Shown piece after piece: positions 25,836-34,057 of a stretch of 64,000 nt of DNA; the stretch's first letter is position 1, and each line of letters starts with the position of its first letter. A program made the translations under genes and the position numbers. The stretch spans positions 62,001 to 126,000 of the forward strand of contig NZ_LN912999.1 in NCBI RefSeq assembly GCF_001487105.1, given 5' to 3'. The notes under the pieces were generated by a model. That model did no database searches, was not told the DNA's origin, and saw only the letters and a program-made list of their open reading frames with translations. This stretch comes from Mediterraneibacter massiliensis. Its GTDB lineage: Bacteria > Bacillota > Clostridia > Lachnospirales > Lachnospiraceae.

Positions 25836-26549
25836 ATGAAAGAATTTTTTGAAGATTTAACTAAACGGATAGGCGAAACGGCAGAAGCAGTGACAAATAA
25901 AGCGGGGGAAGCGGTAGAGATACAGCGCCTGAAAAATCAGATTCGTTCACTGGAACGGGAAAATGAAAAAGATTTCGCAGAGATTGGAAAAAGAATATAT
26001 AGACTTTATCAGGAAAACACGGCAACTGATGAGGCGGCTGCCGGTTATTGTGAAGCAATCAAAAGCCGGGAAGGAAGTATAAGGGAATATCATCATAAAA
26101 TGGCAAAAGTCCGTGGAACTATGAAATGTCATACATGCGGCAAAATGGTAGAGAAGGAAATAGCCTTTTGTCCATATTGTGGAGCAAAAGCAGAAAAGAC
26201 AGAGGAGGCACAAGATATGGAAAAACAGACAGGGCATAAAGCGGCGGACGCAGTAGAAAAAGCGGCGAACAAAACAGCAGATGCGATAGATCAGGCTTCG
26301 CAGAAGACTACGGATACGGTAGAAAAAGTGGTGCGTAAGACAGCGGACGCAGCAGATAAAGCAGTGCACAAAACAGCGGATATAGCAGATAAAGCAGTGC
26401 ACAAAACAGCAGATATGGCGGATAAAGCAGCAGAGAAGACCGCAGATATGACACACAAGGCGGCAGAGAAAGTTGCGGACATGGTAGAAAAGGTGGCGGA
26501 TAAAGCAGCTGATATTGCCGGGAAAACGGAAAAAAAGGCAGAAGAATAA
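25836..26549 (+). CDS. Coiled-coil/zinc-ribbon protein with 11-residue KTAD repeats
   Basis: A 237-residue protein. Residues 1-85 are helical and charged (a coiled coil around LKNQIRSLERENEKDFAEIG). Residues 98-120 form a zinc ribbon (CHTCG and CPYCG). Residues 130-235 consist of about ten 11-residue repeats of the type KTADxADKAVH, typical of long amphipathic helices as in LEA or apolipoprotein-like proteins. The DNA of some repeats is nearly identical with a 33-base period (26338-26430). ATG at 25836 follows GGGAGAAGG by about 6 bases. The function is unknown; a surface or membrane-binding scaffold is possible. Confidence 0.8.
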   Translation: MKEFFEDLTKRIGETAEAVTNKAGEAVEIQRLKNQIRSLERENEKDFAEIGKRIYRLYQENTATDEAAAGYCEAIKSREGSIREYHHKMAKVRGTMKCHTCGKMVEKEIAFCPYCGAKAEKTEEAQDMEKQTGHKAADAVEKAANKTADAIDQASQKTTDTVEKVVRKTADAADKAVHKTADIADKAVHKTADMADKAAEKTADMTHKAAEKVADMVEKVADKAADIAGKTEKKAEE

Positions 26550-26588
26550 AAGCGAGAGGAAATTGGCCGCTCAGACAGGAGGCTGTAG

Positions 26589-27089
26589 ATGACGGGAAGA
26601 ATAAAAAGTATAGGCGCGGCAGGCTTGCTGCTGCTGGCAGATCAGACAGCAAAATTCTATACAGAAAAAAAGATAAAAGGTAAGGAAGAAAAAAAGCTGG
26701 GCAGTAAAGTGATCATAAGGAAGGTATACAATGAAGGGGCCTGTATGAATCTTTTGGATAAATATCCGGGACTTGTACGCGTACTTTCTTTGTTCCTTTC
26801 TATTATCCTGTCTTTGCGCCAGATATGGATTTCTGGCAGGGAAAGGAATTTCTTGGAAAAAGCCGGACTGGTTCTTCTGACTGGAGGGGCGTGGAGCAAC
26901 ACGCTGGACAGGTGTGTGCGGGGACATGTGGTAGATTATGTGGCTGTAGAAAGCAAACATACAAAAATTCGAAAAATAACATGTAATTTTGCAGACCTAT
27001 TTATCTTTGCGGGCAGCATTCTTACAGTATTGTTTTCTGGTACTTGTATTTTAGAGCCCATGCGGTATAATAAAACAGAAAGAGAATAG
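26589..27089 (+). CDS. Signal peptidase II-like membrane protein (divergent LspA)
   Basis: A 166-residue protein with four hydrophobic segments and the LspA layout. DQTAKFY (residues 18-24) matches the conserved D-Q-x-x-K helix, NEGACMNLL the N-x-G-A region, GGAWSNTLDRCVRGHVVDY and CNFADLFIF the two catalytic Asp regions. LspA cuts signal peptides from lipoproteins after lipid transfer. The sequence differs from usual LspA (NTLDRCVRG instead of N-x-x-DR-x-x-x-G with F/Y), so it may be a paralogue. GACAGGAGG lies 6-8 bases before the ATG. It is 39 bases after the repeat protein and 11 before nudC. Confidence 0.78.
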   Translation: MTGRIKSIGAAGLLLLADQTAKFYTEKKIKGKEEKKLGSKVIIRKVYNEGACMNLLDKYPGLVRVLSLFLSIILSLRQIWISGRERNFLEKAGLVLLTGGAWSNTLDRCVRGHVVDYVAVESKHTKIRKITCNFADLFIFAGSILTVLFSGTCILEPMRYNKTERE

Positions 27090-27100
27090 GAGAGGGATAC

Positions 27101-27937
27101 ATGATACAGGATATTTCACCGCATATATACGATAACCAATACAGGCCGCAGCCTCCGGAGAAAGATAGTATTGCGCTTTACTATGAGGGGCATGGGATAT
27201 TGCTCAAAAAAACGCAGGAGGGTATTATATTTCCGAGATTTCGGGATCTGGAGCGTTTGAATGAAGAAATATATCAGGATTACATATATTTGTTTACGAT
27301 CGATGAAGAACGGTACTATCTTGTAAATGAGATAAACAGGGAACGTCTGTCAGAATTTACGCTTGAAAATACAGAAGTTTTTAGAATGGCAGAGCCGCAG
27401 TTTCGTGCCTTTGCCGGAATTACTGGATATCAGCTTTTTAACTGGTATCAGTCTCATAAGTATTGTGGGAGATGTGGGCATACCATGAAAATGGATGGAA
27501 AAGAAAGAATGTTGTTCTGCGAAGAATGTCATAATATGGAGTTCCCGAAGATCTGTCCTGCGGTGATCATCGGCGTGACGGATGGAAATAAACTCCTTTT
27601 ATCAAAGTATGCAGACAGAGCATTTAAAAAGTATGCACTTTTAGCAGGATATACCGAAATAGGAGAGACTGTGGAAGAAACAGTGAAGCGTGAAGTCATG
27701 GAGGAAGTAGGGCTTAAAGTCAAGAATATCCGGTATTATAAAAGTCAGCCCTGGTCTTTTACAGACACGCTGCTGATGGGTTTTTATTGTGATCTGGACG
27801 GAGAAAACCAGATTACTCTTGACAAAGAGGAACTGGCTCTGGCAGAATGGTTTGAGCGGGAGGATATTCCGGTAAAAAGTTCCAGGGACAGTCTGACAAA
27901 TGAAATGATCATGAAATTTAAAAATGGAGAAGTGTAG
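27101..27937 (+). CDS. nudC: NAD(H) diphosphatase / NAD-cap RNA decapping Nudix hydrolase
   Basis: A 278-residue enzyme of the NudC type, which splits NAD(H) and removes NAD caps from RNA. A zinc ribbon lies near residues 122-145 (CGRCG and CEEC). The Nudix box runs from GYTEIGETVEE to REVMEEVG (about residues 186-208). SQPWSFTDTLL is the NudC-specific SQPWPF-like motif. GGAGAGG precedes the ATG by about 6 bases. Part of the run from 25836 with short gaps. Confidence 0.94.
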   Translation: MIQDISPHIYDNQYRPQPPEKDSIALYYEGHGILLKKTQEGIIFPRFRDLERLNEEIYQDYIYLFTIDEERYYLVNEINRERLSEFTLENTEVFRMAEPQFRAFAGITGYQLFNWYQSHKYCGRCGHTMKMDGKERMLFCEECHNMEFPKICPAVIIGVTDGNKLLLSKYADRAFKKYALLAGYTEIGETVEETVKREVMEEVGLKVKNIRYYKSQPWSFTDTLLMGFYCDLDGENQITLDKEELALAEWFEREDIPVKSSRDSLTNEMIMKFKNGEV

Positions 27938-27949
27938 GAGGTAAGATGT

Positions 27950-28372
27950 ATGAGAGCGGAATTTGATGAAAGTTTGGTAACAGGAAATGAGATGATCGAC
28001 GCACAGCACAAGGAACTGATCGATAAGATCAATAAACTTCTGGATAGCTGTGAGACAAGCAAGGATAAGCTGGTGGCAGTAAAGACATTGGATTATCTTG
28101 CAGATTATACGGAGTTTCATTTTGGGGAAGAAGAAAAACTTCAGGAGTCTATAAAATATCCTGCTATTGCTGAGCATAAGAAGGAACACGACAAACTCAG
28201 AAATGTCGTAAAAGATCTCTATAGCATGCTGGAGGAAGAAGAAGGACCGTCAGATGCTTTTGTGGAGCAGGTAAACAAAAATGTGATCGAGTGGCTGTAT
28301 AGACATATTAAAGGTTTTGACCGTTCTGTAGCGGAATATAAGTTCATGAACGCAAGCAGTGAGAGACTGTAA
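27950..28372 (+). CDS. Bacteriohemerythrin
   Basis: A 140-residue four-helix protein with the hemerythrin iron ligands: His in DAQHKELIDK, His/Glu in EFHFGEEEK, two His in AEHKKEHDKL and the His/Asp pair in YRHIKGFDRS. It binds O2 at a di-iron site; in anaerobes it may sense or scavenge oxygen. The length and motif spacing are normal. GTAGGAGGTAAG precedes the ATG. It lies 12 bases after nudC and 6 before the next gene, so it is part of the same operon. Confidence 0.95.
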   Translation: MRAEFDESLVTGNEMIDAQHKELIDKINKLLDSCETSKDKLVAVKTLDYLADYTEFHFGEEEKLQESIKYPAIAEHKKEHDKLRNVVKDLYSMLEEEEGPSDAFVEQVNKNVIEWLYRHIKGFDRSVAEYKFMNASSERL

Positions 28373-28378
28373 AACTAT

Positions 28379-29038
28379 ATGCTGCAGGATACTTCAAAAA
28401 GAACAGCTATACAGTGGGCAGAAGGACTGCTTACTTTATTTATAGGCCTTGTAATTGCCCATTTGGGTGTGACCTTGTTTTTAATCGCGGAATTAGGTTC
28501 CGATACGTTTACGATCTTTATCCAGGGACTGGCGAAAACATGTGGGATTTCCATAGGAACCTGCCATGTGATCATATTGATCTTGCTGATGGTGCTGATG
28601 CTTATTTTTACCAAAGGCTATGTAAAGCCGGGGACAGTGATCTGCGCATTCTGCGGAGGGTGGATCATCGATTTCTTTTTATTTTTGTTCGGGGAAGATG
28701 TTTTGGCATCCTCATCTATGGGCGTACGTTTTGTTGTCATGTTCTTAGGGTGTGTCGTCTTAAGTTTCGGCATGTCCATTGTGATCCAGAGCAATTCCGG
28801 AACTGGACCGAATGATCTGGTGGCTATCATCCTGACGGATACGATAAACAAACGGCATAAAGTCCAGTTTAAATGGGTGCGGATCACCTGCGATCTGATC
28901 TTTACTGTGACAGGTCTTTTCATGGGCGGGATATTTGGTATCGGGACGCTTACAGCAGCCCTTGTAACAGGACCGCTTGTACAGAGGTTTCTTCCTGTGA
29001 GCAAGAGGATCATACAGCGTTGTTTTCCTAGTTTATAG
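28379..29038 (+). CDS. YczE/YitT-type membrane protein
   Basis: A 219-residue membrane protein with five to six hydrophobic segments, resembling the YczE/YyaS group. Typical parts are GLVIAHLGVTLFLIAELGSD near the N-terminus, SNSGTGPNDLVAI in the middle and GIFGIGTLTAALVTGPLV near the end. It starts 6 bases after the hemerythrin stop, with only a weak GAGAG site. The function of the family is not known. A bidirectional terminator follows. Confidence 0.85.
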   Translation: MLQDTSKRTAIQWAEGLLTLFIGLVIAHLGVTLFLIAELGSDTFTIFIQGLAKTCGISIGTCHVIILILLMVLMLIFTKGYVKPGTVICAFCGGWIIDFFLFLFGEDVLASSSMGVRFVVMFLGCVVLSFGMSIVIQSNSGTGPNDLVAIILTDTINKRHKVQFKWVRITCDLIFTVTGLFMGGIFGIGTLTAALVTGPLVQRFLPVSKRIIQRCFPSL

Positions 29039-29085
29039 GACAGAAGCACAAAGAAGATTGGATATAGAAAAGGGAAAAATACATA

Positions 29086-29139
29086 ATACCCTGACAGGGA
29101 CACAAAGATAAGAAATGTGCCCTTTGTCAGGGTATTTTT
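29086..29139. terminator. Bidirectional terminator between convergent operons
   Basis: ATACCCTGACAGGG (29086-29099) pairs with CCCTTTGTCAGGGTAT (29119-29134) with a small mismatch, followed by TTTTTGG. It serves the plus-strand cluster and probably the minus-strand betaine operon. Confidence 0.8.
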
Positions 29140-29143
29140 GGCT

Positions 29144-30334
29144 TTATGCCAGTGAGGATAAAACTTTTGCTTTTGTTACAATCCCTTTTAGCTGTCCGTC
29201 TTTGCCCACAGCAGCGATTGGATAACGCGCCTCGGCGGCAAGTGTCATAATATCGGCGACCAGGGCATCTGTATCCACAATCGGTATCTCTTTTTCCATA
29301 ATTTCTGTAATAGGTAAATGCTCCTTTCTGGCACGCAGGGCATCATTGATCGTAAGGACCCCTGCAAGCCGGAAATCTTTGTCGACGACATATACAGTAG
29401 AAAGTTCGTTTTTGTTCATGACGCGGATAGCATGTTCCGGACCATCGTCAGTCTGGATGAGTGCTTTTGGTGTGATCATGATATTGTGAACGGACAGTAC
29501 ACGAGACTTATCTGCATTATCAATAAATGCCGCTACATATTTGTCCGCAGGATGTTCGCTCATCTGTTCCGGGGTATCGACCTGTACGAGTTTGCCGTCT
29601 TTCATGATCGCGACTGTATCCCCCAGTTTAAACGCCTCGTCAATGTCGTGGGTAATGAATACAACGGTTTTTTTCAGTTTCCGCTGTATCTGGAGGAGCT
29701 CAAACTGCATATCTTGACGTACGAGTGGGTCAAGCGCAGAAAAGGGCTCATCCATCAGTAAAACGTCGGGATCATTGGCAAGCGCACGGGCGATGCCGAC
29801 ACGCTGTCGCATTCCTCCGGAAAGGTTTTTGCAGGATTGGTGCTCCCAGCCTGAAAGCCCGACCATAGAGATGACCTCCATTGCTTTTTCTTCACGCTCG
29901 GATCTGGATATTCCCTTGACTTCAAGTCCATAAGCGACATTTCCCAGTACGTCACGGTGGCTCATCAGACCAAAAGACTGAAAGACCATGGAAATATTAT
30001 TACGTCGGAATTCCAACAGTTCTTTTTTTGACAGTTTCGCCAGATCTTTCCCATCAAATAGGATCGAGCCGGAGGTGGGTTTATTTAAGCGGTTAAAACA
30101 GCGGACCAGTGTGGATTTACCAGAACCTGACAAGCCGATGATGACAAAGATCTGTCCACGGGGGATCTGGAGATTAATATCCCATAATCCTACCGATACG
30201 CCGGTTTTTTTCTGTACTTCTTTTTTTTCACTGCCTGCCTCCATCAGACGGGCAGCCTCTGGTTTGTTCAGACCATATAATTTACTTACATGCTGTACTT
30301 CAATGATCGCTTCTTTTTGTTCTATCATTCCCAT
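29144..30334 (-). CDS. busAA: Glycine betaine/proline ABC transporter ATP-binding protein (OpuAA/BusAA)
   Basis: A 396-residue ATPase for import of compatible solutes. Walker A is GLSGSGKST (about residue 69), the signature is LSGGMRQRVGIARAL, Walker B is VLLMDEPF, and the switch His lies in FITHDID. Two CBS domains fill residues 275-395, the osmosensing part in this family. AGGAGG lies 7-8 bases before the ATG at 30334. It is the last gene of a three-gene minus-strand operon after the fused binding protein/permease. The CBS module senses ionic strength in the lactic OpuA. Confidence 0.95.
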   Translation of the reverse strand: MGMIEQKEAIIEVQHVSKLYGLNKPEAARLMEAGSEKKEVQKKTGVSVGLWDINLQIPRGQIFVIIGLSGSGKSTLVRCFNRLNKPTSGSILFDGKDLAKLSKKELLEFRRNNISMVFQSFGLMSHRDVLGNVAYGLEVKGISRSEREEKAMEVISMVGLSGWEHQSCKNLSGGMRQRVGIARALANDPDVLLMDEPFSALDPLVRQDMQFELLQIQRKLKKTVVFITHDIDEAFKLGDTVAIMKDGKLVQVDTPEQMSEHPADKYVAAFIDNADKSRVLSVHNIMITPKALIQTDDGPEHAIRVMNKNELSTVYVVDKDFRLAGVLTINDALRARKEHLPITEIMEKEIPIVDTDALVADIMTLAAEARYPIAAVGKDGQLKGIVTKAKVLSSLA

Positions 30335-30349
30335 TTTTCCCTCCTGTTC

Positions 30350-32236
30350 TTATTCTTCGTTTCCATTGCCGGTACTGTCGGTACCTTTGTTAAACCATCC
30401 CTGCGTCAGACGGTCAAGTACGACGGCGAGTATGACGACACAGCTTCCAGCAATGAGTCCGCGGCCGATCTCAATGCGGTTGACTGCGTTTAATACTTCC
30501 ATCCCAAGACCGCGAGCGCCGATCATAGAGCAGGTGACGACCATTGCCATTGCCATCATCAGTGTTTGATTGACTCCGGTCATGATTGTGGGGATTGCCT
30601 GTGGTATCTGGACTTTGAACAGAGTCTGCCATCGTGTGGATCCGAAAGAACGAGCCGCTTCCACTACTTCTTTATCGACCTGACGTATACCAAGGCTGGT
30701 AAGACGGATAACAGGTACAATGGCATAAATGACTGTTGCTATCACTGCAGAAGCATTCCCCATGCCAAATAAGAGAAGTGCTGGGATCAGGTAAACAAAT
30801 ACGGGCATTGTCTGCATTGTATCTAATATCGGACGAATAATCCGGTTGGCTTTGGGAGAGCCAGAGATTAAAATACCTATTGGAAGTCCTAAAAGAAGTG
30901 CGATCACAACACTTGCCAGCACAATAGAAAGCGTCAGAATCATTTCATCCCAATATCCTACGATTCCCACCAGACTCAATATGACCGCATATAAAATGCC
31001 GTTTTGTATCCTGCGGCGCACTTTCCATCCCAACAGAAATACAAGAAACAAAAGGAGAAACCATGGAATGTGCGACAATAACCATTTGAATAGATTGACC
31101 AGTCCGCTTAGCACATTTTGAATGGCGTTCAATACAGATTCAGCTGCTACGGCAAAAGAGCGGACACCATGATCGATGGAAGTTGTATCTGGTTTATATA
31201 CAAACGGAAAATGAAACAGCCAGTCCGCACCAGTTTTGCTGCCGGCTTCCTTTTGCAAACTGGCATTTAGAAGTTCTGCCTGTTTTGGAGTGAGCCATTC
31301 TTCGATCAATTCCGGATGCTGTTTTAGCAGCCATTTAGCTGCTGCTTTATGATCGTCGGGGTCATGATTCTGCATATAGGCGAGCCCTTCGCTGATCAAT
31401 GCAGAACCGGTGTGATAATTCGATAGGAATGTGCAAAATTCCGGATTAGATTGGGCGAACGCATTGCTGGCGGCTACGGTGACGGTAACTGCCGGGGAAG
31501 AACCGATGCCATCGTGATAGGTAGCCGGATCATAGGGGCTGTCATCGAGAAGGATAAGATCATATTTTCCCATCAGCCAGGTCGGCTCCCAGTAATACGC
31601 GACGAAAGGTTCTTTATTATCCCAGGCGGAAGTGATGGTAGAGTCTAAAGCGGCATTGCTGCCTGGAATCAGATAATTGTAATAGGCATCCAGACCATAG
31701 GCGTCTATTTTTTTCTGCATGATCTCTGTTGCTTCCCATCCGGGTATTCCTCCATAAATGATTCCTTTGGAAGGGTCTTCCGGATCTGGAAAAAGTTCGG
31801 GGTAATTAGCAAGATCTTGGACTGTTTTTAAATTAGGATATGCCTCTGCTACATATTTGGGGATATATAATCCCTGATAATTATCGTCAAAGTTGACGCT
31901 AAGCTCTGTAAAAGTACCATTATCCAAATCTGTTTGATAAGTAGGAATGTTATTCGTCCATTCTTCCATATTGACGTCGATCTCGTTTTTCATCAATGCT
32001 TCGTGCGTGATAGGAGTAGAACCTGGCATTTCCTCCCATGTATAGCCAAAGACTTCCTCGGCGATCAGTCCGGCGATAGCATTATTTAATTTTACAGAAT
32101 CCCATCCTACATCGGCAAATACGATCTTCTGTTTTTCTTTTGTATCCGCGGCGTTTGCGGCAATAGCAGGAACAGAAGAAAAAAAGGTACCTGTCAGCAG
32201 AAATGAGGTGACTGCGAGTGATAAAATCTTTTTCAT
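30350..32236 (-). CDS. busAB: Glycine betaine substrate-binding protein fused to permease
   Basis: A 628-residue fusion. Residues 1-30 form a signal-like hydrophobic start (MKKILSLAVTSFLLTG). Residues 40-330 are an OpuAC-type binding domain with the Trp residues of the betaine box (VNMEEWTN, YYWEPTW). Residues 385-610 are a ProW-type permease with six segments and the EAA-like loop EAARSFGSTRWQTLFKVQIPQA. In lactic OpuABC/BusAB the permease comes first and the binding domain last; here the order is reversed. Start 32236 follows AGGAGG by 6 bases. It lies between the regulator and the ATPase genes, in the same operon. Confidence 0.93.
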   Translation of the reverse strand: MKKILSLAVTSFLLTGTFFSSVPAIAANAADTKEKQKIVFADVGWDSVKLNNAIAGLIAEEVFGYTWEEMPGSTPITHEALMKNEIDVNMEEWTNNIPTYQTDLDNGTFTELSVNFDDNYQGLYIPKYVAEAYPNLKTVQDLANYPELFPDPEDPSKGIIYGGIPGWEATEIMQKKIDAYGLDAYYNYLIPGSNAALDSTITSAWDNKEPFVAYYWEPTWLMGKYDLILLDDSPYDPATYHDGIGSSPAVTVTVAASNAFAQSNPEFCTFLSNYHTGSALISEGLAYMQNHDPDDHKAAAKWLLKQHPELIEEWLTPKQAELLNASLQKEAGSKTGADWLFHFPFVYKPDTTSIDHGVRSFAVAAESVLNAIQNVLSGLVNLFKWLLSHIPWFLLLFLVFLLGWKVRRRIQNGILYAVILSLVGIVGYWDEMILTLSIVLASVVIALLLGLPIGILISGSPKANRIIRPILDTMQTMPVFVYLIPALLLFGMGNASAVIATVIYAIVPVIRLTSLGIRQVDKEVVEAARSFGSTRWQTLFKVQIPQAIPTIMTGVNQTLMMAMAMVVTCSMIGARGLGMEVLNAVNRIEIGRGLIAGSCVVILAVVLDRLTQGWFNKGTDSTGNGNEE

Positions 32237-32271
32237 AAGGGACCTCCTGTACAATATAGTAAAAGGTGAGA

Positions 32272-32889
32272 TCAGCCAACAAGCTCCGCTATATAGCTGA
32301 TACTGGTTACATTACATGCGACAACAAGGATATCTCCACTATTGAGGACCGTTTTGGAATCTGGAGAAAGCTGTATTTTACCGTCCTTTCTGACCGCAAC
32401 GACAGTGCCGCCTGTACTTTGTCTGAATTTTAACTCTTCGAGCGTTTTGCCCGCTGCCTTGCTTTCGGCATGGACGGTAAATTCATAAGTATGAAATTGG
32501 TCGCTGTCTTTGAAACGTTCCTCTAGTTCCATGATTTTTAGAAACGTATCGTTGATATCTTGATTCAACTGATCTCTTTGGGTAATGAGTTCTTTAAGAC
32601 GAGCTTTCAAAGCTCTTAGATCATTATCGACTTGATACTGCTCTACGTAGGCAATGGCATGCTGTCTGGACAGAACAGTAGCCCCGACATTTTGCTGGAT
32701 CTCAATAATATGCATATTAGAAAGCAAGTTCATGGCGCGGCGGATCGTCTCGGATGATGCCGCATACTGTGAAGCCATTAAAGAACGACCTGAAAATCGC
32801 TGCCCTTCTGCAAGTTTACCGTTTGCGATTTGAGAAGCAATATCATACGCGACGCGGCTGTAAACCGGTGTGTTTTTTGAAATTCTCAT
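32272..32889 (-). CDS. busR: BusR-like GntR/RCK_C transcription regulator
   Basis: A 205-residue regulator with a GntR winged helix (residues 1-75: SRVAYDIASQIANGKLAEGQ, SSETIRRAMNLL), a coiled coil (95-135) and an RCK_C/TrkA_C domain (about 140-205: GKTLEELKF, SGDILVVAC). This architecture is that of BusR, which represses betaine import genes when its RCK_C domain binds cyclic di-AMP. It is the first gene of the operon, 35 bases before the fused transporter gene. ATG at 32889 is favoured because AAGGAG lies 9 bases before it; an ATG two codons earlier is very close to that site. Autoregulation through the upstream palindrome is likely. Confidence 0.9.
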   Translation of the reverse strand: MRISKNTPVYSRVAYDIASQIANGKLAEGQRFSGRSLMASQYAASSETIRRAMNLLSNMHIIEIQQNVGATVLSRQHAIAYVEQYQVDNDLRALKARLKELITQRDQLNQDINDTFLKIMELEERFKDSDQFHTYEFTVHAESKAAGKTLEELKFRQSTGGTVVAVRKDGKIQLSPDSKTVLNSGDILVVACNVTSISYIAELVG

Positions 32890-32916
32890 ATACATTTGCT
32901 CCTTGATTTAAAAATA

Positions 32917-32956
32917 CTGACAACCTAATGTTATAGCTAAGGTTGTCAGATGTCAA
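32917..32956 (-). promoter_or_regulatory. Promoter with overlapping palindromic operator (candidate BusR site)
   Basis: CTGACAACCT (32917-32926) and AGGTTGTCAG (32940-32949) form a perfect inverted repeat with a 13-base spacer. On the minus strand a TTGACA (32951-32956) and TATAAC (32930-32935, 15-base spacer) or TAACAT (17-base spacer) box overlap it. A regulator bound there would block the promoter of its own operon. Confidence 0.7.
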
Positions 32957-32984
32957 GGAAAACAAGAAAGTTTATAAGAATTTT

Positions 32985-33170
32985 ATACCTTGACGTGCGC
33001 AGCACGCCAGCCTGTAAGGCATAAGTTGCGGTGTGCCCGAAGGGGTATACCTTGACGTGCGCAGCACGCCAGCCTGTAAGGCATAAGTTGCGGTGTGCCC
33101 GGATGGGTATACCTTGACGTGCGCAGCACGCCAGCCTGTAAGGCATGAGTTGCGGTGTGCCCGAAGGGGA
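32985..33170. repeat. Three tandem 62-bp repeats
   Basis: Units at 32985-33046, 33047-33108 and 33109-33170 are almost identical (the visible changes are GA/AT before GGG and ATAAG/ATGAG). Each holds CGTGC-gca-GCACG, then GCC-tgtaa-GGC and TTGCGGTGTGC. GCACGCC can pair with GGTGTGC around the small hairpin. A single copy lies at 19477-19529 and a decayed one at 16581-16619. The tract lies between the betaine operon promoter and the end of an ABC transporter gene. Confidence 0.95.
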
Positions 33171-33200
33171 TTATATATTATACATACATAGAAAGAATCG

Positions 33201-34043
33201 TTATTTTAAATCTTGTTTCTTAAAAAAAATTATCCCAATTTTACAAAATAGCATTAGTTCCAATAAATTAAAAATACAGAATTCAAAATGGTAGGGAGCA
33301 TTTTTTAGGAGCAGAGAGTTAGCCGCTTTATTTTCCGGTTCTGTCAGCATAGAAGGTTCATATTGTACTTGGGCAAACGGTGAGAGTATAAGATGGAAGG
33401 TCGCGGCAGTTCTTTTCATTCCTTTGATATACAATGGATTATCAACCGTTTCTTTCGTGACCGGATCCGTCCAAACGGAATCTTGCCGTAAACGGGAAAT
33501 TGTATTTTCACCAAAAGACAACATTGCCAGGGAAAGCAATAGGACAAGACCCAGGCTTATGAGCTGTTTATGTGTGATCATGACGATCATTGTGAATAAG
33601 GTGGAAATTGTGATAAGACACAGCAGGCTGATGACGGCATTGAGTATAAAAGAAATATACGTTACGTGATCACCGAATTCTAAATGTTCCATGCTGGAAC
33701 ATATAAAGATAAAAATAATATCAACTATGAATAAAACAGAAGAACAGACGGCGCTGATCCCTGTTTCTGTAAGATAAATCTGTTTTCTGGAATAGCCGGC
33801 AGTTATCTTATTGTTGATCGTACGGGCTGCAAAGTCGTGACCAATATGTAATGAAATAAAAATAGACATAATAAGGCAGATTAAACCGGAATTATCAAAT
33901 ACTGTGCTGGTTACATAGCGAGTGTATCCGTAACCGGTCAGAAGGATCGTATAGATATCGACAGCGATGACCGCAGCAATTCCAAGCCATAATATAGGCG
34001 AAAGAAATGCCCGTTTGAGTTCCATGGATAATAATTTTTTCAT
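33201..34043 (-). CDS. ABC-2 type transporter permease
   Basis: A 280-residue membrane protein with about six hydrophobic segments. The N-terminus MKKLLSMELKRAFLSPILW and the HIGHDFAARTINNKITAGYSRKQIY motif, found in many ABC-2 permeases of bacteriocin- or antibiotic-exporting systems, support the call. A long extracellular loop lies near residues 190-245. AAAGGAGG lies before the ATG at 34043. It follows its ATPase by 14 bases on the minus strand. The substrate is unknown; resistance or export of a small toxic molecule is possible. Confidence 0.87.
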   Translation of the reverse strand: MKKLLSMELKRAFLSPILWLGIAAVIAVDIYTILLTGYGYTRYVTSTVFDNSGLICLIMSIFISLHIGHDFAARTINNKITAGYSRKQIYLTETGISAVCSSVLFIVDIIFIFICSSMEHLEFGDHVTYISFILNAVISLLCLITISTLFTMIVMITHKQLISLGLVLLLSLAMLSFGENTISRLRQDSVWTDPVTKETVDNPLYIKGMKRTAATFHLILSPFAQVQYEPSMLTEPENKAANSLLLKNAPYHFEFCIFNLLELMLFCKIGIIFFKKQDLK

Positions 34044-34057
34044 TGCAAATCCTCCTT

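Noticed and set aside
26589..27089. Main signal peptidase II of the cell
   Set aside because: The motifs are kept but the sequence is divergent; without the rest of the genome I list it only as LspA-like.
32946..33146. Open frame of 66 codons on the minus strand
   Set aside because: It is only the translation of the 62-bp tandem repeats; the product repeats itself and has no ribosome site.
32985..33170. CRISPR array
   Set aside because: The 62-bp units are directly joined with no unique spacers and no cas genes are near.
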